Of a DNA stretch of 5,520 bases, positions 1-4,346 are shown piece by piece; positions within the stretch are counted from its first letter, which is position 1; every line of letters begins with the position of its first letter. The stretch comes from CAZWUZ01 sp964637655 [NCBI: uncultured bacterium] (GTDB lineage Bacteria; DAOPZR01). The stretch covers positions 1-5,520 of the forward strand of contig CAZWUZ010000253.1 in the NCBI GenBank assembly GCA_964637655.1, read 5' to 3'. A program made the position numbers and the translations under genes. Below the pieces are notes generated by a model, which was not told the DNA's origin, made no database searches, and saw only the letters and a list, made by a program, of their open reading frames with translations.

Positions 1-1146
1 CGTTATCGGCGGCGGCAGGGACGTGACGACGGTCAGGCGCTCCCCGACGCGGTCACTGTCATCGGCGGCTACCATGCGACCCCGCTGCCGGAGCAGACGC
101 TGCGGGAGTTCCCGTGCTTCAATTATGCGGTAGCCGGCGAGGGGGAACTGCCGCTGGCCGCACTGCTGGCCGGGACGGCCCCGGCGCAGATACCCGGGCT
201 GGCGTACCGCGATGGCGGGCGCATCGTCGTCAATCCGCCCGGTCCGGTCATCAGCGAACTCGATACGCTCCCCTTCCCTGCGTTCGACCTGCTTCCCGTC
301 TCGGACTACTACATCCTCACCACGGGGCGCGGCTGCCCCTTTGCCTGCCCCTTCTGTCTCAATATGCACGGACGGCAGGTGCGCACGCGCGACCCGCACG
401 CCGTGGCGCAGTTTCTCGACGAACTGGTGACGCGCTACTGCCCGCGCGAACTGATGTTCGGCAACGAGAATTTTTTCCTTGACGCTGCGCGGCCCGCGCT
501 GCTGCTCACCGAACTTGCCAAGGGGGATTTTGCGGCGCGCACGCGCTGGCAGGCACAGACCCATGTCGGCACCATCACCCCGGAGTTGCTGATGCTGGCC
601 AAACGCGCCGGCTGCTACAAACTGGCGTTCGGGGTCGAAACCGGCAGCGACGCGCTGCTTGCAGCGCTCGGCAAGGGACTCGACAAGGAGCGCATCCGCG
701 CGGCAGTGCGCATGACGAAAGCGGCGGGGATCGAGGTCGAACTCAATGTCGTGCTCGGCCTGCCGGGCGAAACAGCGCAGTCGCTGCGTGATACCGTCGA
801 TTTTCTCGTCGAGCTCAACCCAACGCTCCCTGCCATCGGCATCATGGTCCCCTACCCGGGCACCGCCGTGGCTGGCATGGCCGCGCGCGGCGAGGGTGGC
901 TACCGCCTGCGCGACGCTCCGTGGTCCGCCTACAACAAGCAACTGGGCGACGCGCTGGAGTTCACGCATCTTTCGCGCCGCGACCTTGAGCGCTGGCAGC
1001 TGCGCGGGTATGTATCCACGTACGTGAAGAACGGGCGCTGGCTCGATTTCGCCCGTTTCTGCCTCCGTTACCGCCGCGAGGCGCTCGCCTTCCTGCAGCA
1101 TCACTTACCTGCTGCCCGCCCCGCACCGTCTTCCGCTCTACCGTAA
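1..1146 (+). CDS. B12-binding-domain radical SAM protein (5'-truncated by the window edge)
   Basis: The frame is open from base 1 to the TAA at 1144-1146, giving 381 visible residues; the start lies upstream. Near the N-terminus, VIGGYHATPLPEQ (residues 20-32) followed by AVAGEGE is the end of a cobalamin-binding Rossmann-like domain as found in class B radical SAM enzymes. The radical SAM core follows: GCPFACPFC gives the CxxxCxxC [4Fe-4S]/SAM cysteines at visible residues 112, 116 and 119. Further core motifs are AKRAGCYKLAFGVETGSD (E213) and LGLPGET (from about 253). The C-terminal part (MVPYPGT, then an Arg-rich tail) resembles the usual end of this family. Aligning its IGG with the same point in the second radical SAM gene suggests about 66 residues are missing. 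These enzymes use SAM cleavage and often cobalamin for methylations or other radical reactions, for example on lipids or secondary metabolites. The substrate cannot be told here. The first ~17 codons are unremarkable and their frame is less certain. Confidence 0.9.
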   Translation, partial: RYRRRQGRDDGQALPDAVTVIGGYHATPLPEQTLREFPCFNYAVAGEGELPLAALLAGTAPAQIPGLAYRDGGRIVVNPPGPVISELDTLPFPAFDLLPVSDYYILTTGRGCPFACPFCLNMHGRQVRTRDPHAVAQFLDELVTRYCPRELMFGNENFFLDAARPALLLTELAKGDFAARTRWQAQTHVGTITPELLMLAKRAGCYKLAFGVETGSDALLAALGKGLDKERIRAAVRMTKAAGIEVELNVVLGLPGETAQSLRDTVDFLVELNPTLPAIGIMVPYPGTAVAGMAARGEGGYRLRDAPWSAYNKQLGDALEFTHLSRRDLERWQLRGYVSTYVKNGRWLDFARFCLRYRREALAFLQHHLPAARPAPSSALP

Positions 1147-1203
1147 AACAGACGTGTGTATTTTACGGTGCATCGTAAAAAACTACGATTCTATAACGTA
1201 AAC
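1141..1203. promoter_or_regulatory. Cluster of CGTA/TACG inverted half-sites, candidate operator array
   Basis: Immediately after (and overlapping) the stop of the first radical SAM gene, the motif CGTAAAA occurs at 1142-1148 and 1174-1180. It occurs inverted (TTTTACG) at 1161-1167 and as CGTAAAC at 1197-1203. TACGAT at 1184-1189 pairs with ATCGTA at 1172-1177. CCGTAAAA (1141-1148) and TTTTACGG (1161-1168) form a perfect 8-bp inverted repeat, and 1161-1180 is a nearly perfect 20-bp palindrome. The 10-bp spacing of the central three half-sites is one helical turn, as expected for protein binding. No U-tract follows and the arms are AT-rich, so an intrinsic terminator is unlikely. Binding by the downstream RHH protein is inference. 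Confidence 0.45.
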
Positions 1204-1228
1204 CTTTCCTGCATACCTAACGGACCTG

Positions 1229-1241
1229 CAGCAGATTGCTG
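1229..1241. repeat. Short inverted repeat just upstream of the -35 box
   Basis: CAGCA (1229-1233) and TGCTG (1237-1241) are perfect inverted 5-mers around GAT, directly abutting the -35 hexamer. It could be an activator or operator half-element, or chance. Confidence 0.2.
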
Positions 1242-1257
1242 TTGACAAAACCGTCAA
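1242..1257. promoter_or_regulatory. Dyad overlapping the -35 box, candidate repressor operator
   Basis: TTGAC (1242-1246) and GTCAA (1253-1257) form a perfect 5-bp inverted repeat with a 6-nt spacer, centred on the -35 hexamer and spacer. A protein bound here would block RNA polymerase. The adjacent RHH protein is the natural candidate, but a 5-bp dyad is short and one arm is constrained by the -35 consensus itself. Confidence 0.4.
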
Positions 1258-1270
1258 ATCATGCTACAAT
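1242..1270 (+). promoter_or_regulatory. Sigma70-type promoter of the RHH-pstSCAB operon
   Basis: A perfect -35 hexamer TTGACA (1242-1247) is followed by a 17-nt spacer and TACAAT (1265-1270), which matches the -10 consensus at five of six positions. Transcription would start near 1277, leaving a leader of about 27 nt before the RHH start codon. The local AT-rich composition contrasts with the GC-rich genes. No other promoter is evident before pstS, so the importer genes are probably expressed from here. Confidence 0.8.
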
Positions 1271-1293
1271 AAGAGTGCTAATAGAGTGTTATT

Positions 1294-1298
1294 GGAGG
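1294..1298 (+). promoter_or_regulatory. Ribosome-binding site that fixes the RHH start
   Basis: GGAGG lies 5 nt before the ATG at 1304. It rules against the in-frame GTG at 1286, which would sit upstream of this site and only about 9 nt from the predicted transcription start. Confidence 0.85.
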
Positions 1299-1303
1299 TT
1301 GTT

Positions 1304-1519
1304 ATGAGCGAAAAGAAGGTGACGATCAAGATACCGCAGCAGCTATATCACGCTCTCTCACAACAGATTGAGGGAACTGGCTTCGCCTCGGTCACCGAGT
1401 TCATTGTCTATGTCATGCGCGATATCGCTGCCTCTGGCAAACTCGATGGCGATCCTGCCCTCACCAAGCGTGAAGTCGAGCTGATCAAGCAGCGCCTCAA
1501 GGCGCTCGGATACATTTAG
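1304..1519 (+). CDS. Ribbon-helix-helix (CopG/Arc-type) DNA-binding protein
   Basis: This 71-residue protein starts at the ATG with a GGAGG site and ends at TAG. Residues 4-10 (KKVTIKI) fit the antiparallel beta-strand that inserts into the DNA major groove in RHH dimers. PQQLYHALSQQIEGTG (11-26) fits helix 1, and FASVTEFIVYVMRDIAA (27-43) fits helix 2, with the usual G-F-x-S-V-T-E-F-I turn. A second, basic helical segment, LTKREVELIKQRLKALGYI, closes the protein. RHH proteins usually act as dimeric repressors on short repeated half-sites. Its position right after a strong promoter flanked by dyads, 40 nt before pstS, suggests an autoregulator of this operon; an antitoxin role is unlikely as no toxin gene adjoins. 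GC is about 53% by hand count, well below the pst genes, so it may have a different history. The fold call is firm; the regulon is inference. Confidence 0.85.
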   Translation: MSEKKVTIKIPQQLYHALSQQIEGTGFASVTEFIVYVMRDIAASGKLDGDPALTKREVELIKQRLKALGYI

Positions 1520-1521
1520 CG

Positions 1522-1532
1522 GTGCCAGGCAC
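1522..1532. repeat. Perfect short palindrome between the RHH gene and pstS
   Basis: GTGCC-A-GGCAC is a perfect 5-bp inverted repeat around a single base, 3 nt after the RHH stop codon and 28 nt before the pstS start. It is too tight to form an RNA hairpin (1-nt loop), so a DNA-binding site or a remnant of a dispersed palindromic repeat is more plausible. Confidence 0.35.
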
Positions 1533-1549
1533 TCAACTAATGGAATAAT

Positions 1550-1553
1550 GGAG
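1550..1553 (+). promoter_or_regulatory. pstS: Ribosome-binding site deciding the pstS GTG start
   Basis: GGAG lies 6 nt before GTG 1560. The alternative in-frame ATG at 1548 has only a weak GGA three nt upstream, and this GGAG would then fall inside the coding sequence. Confidence 0.55.
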
Positions 1554-1559
1554 ATCTCA

Positions 1560-2516
1560 GTGAATACACTACTGGTGTCCGGGATAAAATACCGGATTTT
1601 TTCTGTCGCGCTCTGCTGTCTCTCCCTGCTGTACATGCTGGCCGCCTGTGGCGGCGCGCAGCAGCAGGAAGTCATCACCATCTCCGGTGCCTGGGCACTC
1701 TACCCGCTGGCACAGAAGTGGGCCACCGCCTATCAGGCAGCGCACCCCGGCGTCCGTATCGACATTTCCGGCGGGGGCGCCGGCAAGGGGATGACCGATG
1801 CGCTCACCGGCACCGTCGATCTCGGCATGGTCTCGCGCGCCATCAAGCCGGAAGAAACCGCGCAGGGCGCCCTTGCTTTCCCCGTCGCGAAAGACGCCGT
1901 CGTCGCCACCATGCATCCTGCCAACCCGGAAGCAGCGCGCCTGCGCACCACCGGCGTCACGCGCGACCAGCTGGCCGGGCTCTATGCCGGCAGCCGCGGG
2001 CACTGGGATGCCGCCGGCACGCATGCGGTCAACCTCTTCACCCGCGCCGACGCCTGCGGCGCCGCGCAGGTCTGGGCGGATTTTCTCGGGCTGCGCGCGC
2101 AGGAGGCGCTGAAGGGTACCGGCGTCAGCGGCGACCCGGGGATGGCGGAGGCGGTCGGCCGCGACAGGTTCGCGCTTGGCTACAACAATATCGGCTTTGC
2201 CTACGACCCGCAGACACGCCTGCCCTACCCGACGCTGCTCGTCGTCCCGCTCGACCTCGACAACAGCGGCAGCATCACCCCCGACGAGGATTTCTACGGC
2301 ACGCTTGACACGCTCGTGGCGGCAATCAATGCGGGGAAATACCCGTCCCCGCCGGCGCGCGACCTCTATTTTGTCAGCAGAGGCAAGCCAGCCCGTCCCG
2401 CCGTCGCTGATTTCCTGCGCTGGGTGATGACTGACGGGCAGGCGCTGGTCGGCAGTGCCGGTTTCGTGCAGCTGCCAGCCGCGACCGTCGCCGTCGCCCG
2501 GGCGCACCTCGACTAG
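1560..2516 (+). CDS. pstS: Phosphate-type ABC transporter substrate-binding lipoprotein (PstS-like)
   Basis: This is a 318-residue protein from GTG 1560 (322 if ATG 1548 is used). Residues 9-29 form a basic-hydrophobic lipoprotein signal ending in the lipobox LAAC, with C30 the lipidated cysteine. The mature protein begins with ITISGAWALYPLAQKWA (39-55), then DISGGGAGKGM (68-78) and VDLGMVSRAIKPEE (from 86), which follow the PstS-family scaffold. FTRADACGAAQVWADFLG (from about 160), GDPGMAEAVGRD, LGYNNIGFAYD and a conserved tail including KYPSPPARDLYFVSRGKP are typical of one PstS-like subfamily. Residues 232-243 match the canonical EF-hand calcium loop. The positions that carry Ser/Gly/Thr phosphate ligands in E. 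coli PstS differ here, so the ligand may not be phosphate. It would bind the anion outside the membrane and deliver it to PstCA. pstC starts 1 nt after its stop. A hairpin plus T6 lies in its first codons. Confidence 0.9.
   Translation: MNTLLVSGIKYRIFSVALCCLSLLYMLAACGGAQQQEVITISGAWALYPLAQKWATAYQAAHPGVRIDISGGGAGKGMTDALTGTVDLGMVSRAIKPEETAQGALAFPVAKDAVVATMHPANPEAARLRTTGVTRDQLAGLYAGSRGHWDAAGTHAVNLFTRADACGAAQVWADFLGLRAQEALKGTGVSGDPGMAEAVGRDRFALGYNNIGFAYDPQTRLPYPTLLVVPLDLDNSGSITPDEDFYGTLDTLVAAINAGKYPSPPARDLYFVSRGKPARPAVADFLRWVMTDGQALVGSAGFVQLPAATVAVARAHLD
1578..1602 (+). terminator. Terminator-like hairpin plus T6 inside the start of pstS (possible attenuator)
   Basis: TCCGG (1578-1582) pairs with CCGGA (1592-1596). 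The inner AT/AT pairs can stack across a single G-A mismatch around a 3-nt loop, and TTTTTT (1597-1602) follows immediately. This is the layout of an intrinsic terminator, though the stem is short. It lies within codons 7-15 of pstS, so it could form in RNA only when ribosomes do not cover it. A role as an attenuator between the RHH gene and the transporter genes is inference. Confidence 0.35.
2253..2288 (+). other. Canonical EF-hand calcium-loop sequence within PstS
   Basis: The twelve codons encode DLDNSGSITPDE: Asp at positions 1 and 3, Ser at 5, Gly at 6, Ile at 8 and Glu at 12, matching the EF-hand loop rule at every key place. It is followed by DFYGTLDTLVAAI, which could form the exiting helix. 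Calcium binding is predicted, not shown. Confidence 0.6.
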
Positions 2517-2517
2517 C

Positions 2518-3414
2518 ATGCTGGCGCTGCTGCGCGGGCGGGGCGAGCGCTATTTTCTCACCGTCATCCGGGCGCTGACCGCGCTGCTCCTGCTCGCCGC
2601 GCTGCTGCTCGTCCTGCTCCTCGTCGTCCGCGCGCTGCCGCTGCTGCAGACACAGTCGCTCACCGCGCTGCTGCTGGGCACAACCTGGCTGCCCGCCGAC
2701 GGACAGTTCGGCTTTTTGCCCTTCATCGCCGGCACGCTGGCAGTTACCGCCGGCGCGCTGCTGGTTGCCGTGCCGCTCGGCCTCCTCTCCGCCATTCACC
2801 TCGCGGAATTCGCCCTGCCCCGCACCCGCCGCGTCGTGCTGCCGTGCATCGACATCCTTGCCGGCATCCCGTCGGTGGTCTTCGGTCTCTTCGGCATTAT
2901 CGTGCTGGTGCCGCTGGTGCGCGACGTCATCGCTCCCGCCGTCGGCGTCGCCAGCGACGGCTACTGTCTGCTGACCGGCGCCCTCGTCCTCGCGCTGATG
3001 GTCCTGCCCGTCATCATCGCGCTCGCGGTGGAAGTGCTGCGCGGCATCCCGCGCGAACTGCGCCTCGCTTCGCGCGCGCTCGGCGTCCCCGCCTGGGCAA
3101 CCGTGCAGCGCATCGTGCTGCGCGCCGCTGCGCCGCAGCTGGGCGCCGTGCTGGTGCTCGCTTTCGGCCGCGCCGCGGGCGAGACGATGGCGGTGCTCAT
3201 GGTCGCGGGCAATGTCGTGCAGTTCCCGGGTTCACCCTTCGCCGCCGTCTACCCGCTCCCCGCGCTCATCGCCAACAATTACGGCGAGATGATGTCCATC
3301 CCCGCCTATGACAGCGCGCTCCTCTTCGCCGCGCTGCTGCTGCTGCTCATCGTCGGCAGTTCTGTCACCGCGGCCCGCTGGTCGCTGGCACGCCTGCGCG
3401 CCCGGGTCGCCTGA
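2518..3414 (+). CDS. pstC: Phosphate-type ABC transporter permease PstC
   Basis: This is a 298-residue inner-membrane protein, close to the usual PstC length. It starts at ATG 2518, 1 nt after the pstS stop; there is no clear Shine-Dalgarno site, so it is probably translated by coupling to pstS. Hydrophobic segments lie at about 19-38, 67-92, 108-133, 152-173, 207-232 and 266-287, giving six membrane spans. Family marks in order are WLPADGQFGFLPFIAGTL (57-74), ILAGIPSVVFGLFG (113-126), the cytoplasmic coupling (EAA) loop EVLRGIPRELRLASRALGV (172-190) and AFGRAAGETMAVLMVAGN (215-232), which is diagnostic for PstC over PstA. It pairs with PstA to form the channel, and its EAA loop docks on PstB. 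The gene is leucine-rich with many CTG/CTC codons. Downstream, 84 nt including a short tandem repeat separate it from pstA. Confidence 0.93.
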   Translation: MLALLRGRGERYFLTVIRALTALLLLAALLLVLLLVVRALPLLQTQSLTALLLGTTWLPADGQFGFLPFIAGTLAVTAGALLVAVPLGLLSAIHLAEFALPRTRRVVLPCIDILAGIPSVVFGLFGIIVLVPLVRDVIAPAVGVASDGYCLLTGALVLALMVLPVIIALAVEVLRGIPRELRLASRALGVPAWATVQRIVLRAAAPQLGAVLVLAFGRAAGETMAVLMVAGNVVQFPGSPFAAVYPLPALIANNYGEMMSIPAYDSALLFAALLLLLIVGSSVTAARWSLARLRARVA

Positions 3415-3415
3415 C

Positions 3416-3502
3416 ATGCCCCCCACTCTTTTCCAGTTCATTTCATATTTTCCGTGTGCTCCGTGTGCTCCGTGGTTGCCTGCTGTTGGTGTCGTCCGGT
3501 GA
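3416..3502 (+). other. 28-codon ORF bridging pstC and pstA (possible coupling leader)
   Basis: ATG 3416 lies 1 nt after the pstC stop, the same arrangement as at the pstS-pstC junction. The frame reads through the tandem repeat (including FPCAPCAPW) and ends at TGA 3500-3502, whose first two bases overlap the likely pstA start GTG 3499-3501. It has no recognisable protein similarity. It may be a translational coupling device, or simply the relic of a former pstA start displaced by the repeat. Confidence 0.25.
3452..3478. repeat. Nine-bp tandem repeat (CCGTGTGCT, CCGTGTGCT, CCGTGGTTG) between pstC and pstA
   Basis: Three 9-bp units stand head to tail: two identical copies at 3452-3460 and 3461-3469, then a diverged copy at 3470-3478. 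On the other strand it reads as CCACGGAGCACACGGAGCAC, a type of short repeat I recall as dispersed in intergenic DNA of many bacterial genomes and often mistranslated as TEHTEHTE-like peptides. The surrounding stretch (about 3425-3498) is lower in GC than both neighbours, which fits an inserted element. Confidence 0.7.
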
Positions 3503-4338
3503 AAACCGCCGAGCGGCTGATGCCGCTGCTGGCGCGCAGCGCCACCTGCGTCGTGCTCGCCGCACTCGCCGCACTGGTCTTCGTCATCCTGCAGCGCGGG
3601 CTGCCGGCGCTGTCGTGGGAGATGCTGAGCACGCCGCCGTCCGCGGACTTCTTCCTTGGCGGCAGCGGCGGCATCCTCAATGCGATTACCGGTTCGCTGC
3701 TGATGGCGGGCGCCGCCACGGTGCTCGCGGTGCTGCTCGGGCTCCCCGTCGCGCTGCTGCTGCAGCGCGGCCTGCTGCAGCCGCGCACCGCGTCATTCTG
3801 CCGCCTCGCGTTCGACATCCTGCAGGGGATCCCCTCCATCGTCTATGGCGTCTTCGGTTTTACCATCCTGCTCATCTGCGGCCTGCGCGCGTCGCTGCTG
3901 GGCGGGGCGCTGACATTGACGTTGCTCGAATTACCGCTCGTCATCCGCGCCTTTGACGAAGCGCTGCGCGGCGTGCCCTCCGCGCTCACTGCCGCCGCGC
4001 GCGCCGCGGGTGCCACCCGCCTGCAGGCGCTGCTGTCGGTCGGCTGCCGGCAGGCGCTCCCCGGTCTCGCCGCGGGTGCCATTCTCGCCTTCGGGCGCGG
4101 CATCGGTGACGCCGCGTCGGTGCTGTTTACCGCCGGCTTTTCCGCCGCGGTGCCGCTCGCCCCGGGTGACCCGGCCGCGACCCTCCCGGTGGCGGTCTTC
4201 ACGCTCGTCAACAGCCATATCCCGCGCGTGCAGGAGCGCGCCTACGCCGCGGCGCTCGTGCTGCTCGTCATCGTGCTGCTGCTGAGCATCATCACCCGCG
4301 CGGCCGCGCGTTATCTCGGCCGGTACCGCATCCCATAG
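3499..4338 (+). CDS. pstA: Phosphate-type ABC transporter permease PstA
   Basis: This is a 279-residue membrane protein from GTG 3499. ATG 3520 is an alternative. An upstream in-frame GTG at 3454 would add a Cys-rich peptide encoded by the tandem repeat and is unlikely. None of these starts has a strong Shine-Dalgarno site. Hydrophobic segments at about 13-32, 60-88, 104-127, 131-150, 188-213 and 248-267 give six spans. Family marks are ILQRGLPALSW (30-40), GGSGGILNAITGSL (54-67), FDILQGIPSIVYGVFGF (105-121), the coupling loop EALRGVPSALTAAARAAGA (154-172) and AFGRGIGDAASVLFTAGF (197-214). E. coli PstA has an IGE triplet where this protein has IGD. It forms the second half of the channel with PstC. 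pstB follows after 8 nt with its ribosome-binding site overlapping the pstA stop, so the two are translationally linked. Confidence 0.9.
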   Translation: MKTAERLMPLLARSATCVVLAALAALVFVILQRGLPALSWEMLSTPPSADFFLGGSGGILNAITGSLLMAGAATVLAVLLGLPVALLLQRGLLQPRTASFCRLAFDILQGIPSIVYGVFGFTILLICGLRASLLGGALTLTLLELPLVIRAFDEALRGVPSALTAAARAAGATRLQALLSVGCRQALPGLAAGAILAFGRGIGDAASVLFTAGFSAAVPLAPGDPAATLPVAVFTLVNSHIPRVQERAYAAALVLLVIVLLLSIITRAAARYLGRYRIP

Positions 4339-4341
4339 GAG
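4337..4341 (+). promoter_or_regulatory. Ribosome-binding site of pstB, overlapping the pstA stop
   Basis: AGGAG begins within the TAG stop codon of pstA and lies 5 nt before ATG 4347, fixing that start and suggesting coupling of pstA and pstB translation. Confidence 0.85.
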
Positions 4342-4346
4342 CCAGC

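Noticed and set aside
1-60. Frameshift near the start of the first gene
   Set aside because: The first 17 codons are Arg-rich and a little unusual, but frame 1 stays open and joins the VIGGYHAT motif without a break; the stretch is too short to judge.
1141-1180. Intrinsic terminator after the first radical SAM gene
   Set aside because: The inverted-repeat arms are AT-rich and neither strand has a T-tract after the stem.
1239-1257. Pho box (PhoB site) over the -35 region
   Set aside because: CTGTTGA and CCGTCAA resemble the 7-mer but are 12 bp apart instead of the expected 11, and the first copy matches poorly at its end.
1286-1519. GTG at 1286 as the RHH start
   Set aside because: The GGAGG site lies downstream of it and fits ATG 1304; the extra LLEVV residues add nothing to the RHH fold.
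1569-2519. Long open frame on the minus strand opposite pstS (316 codons)
   Set aside because: It has no recognisable motif, is Arg/Gly/Ala-rich, and overlaps a clear lipoprotein gene; GC-rich third positions readily open antisense frames. The other minus-strand frames fail in the same way.
3452-3478. CRISPR array
   Set aside because: The 9-bp units are contiguous without unique spacers and far shorter than CRISPR repeats.
3454-3498. GTG at 3454 as the pstA start
   Set aside because: It would encode a Cys-rich peptide from the tandem repeat ahead of the normal PstA N-terminus.
3438-3839. Minus-strand frame ending in a TTEHTEHTEN peptide
   Set aside because: The peptide is the translated tandem repeat, a familiar false protein, and the rest is antisense to pstA.
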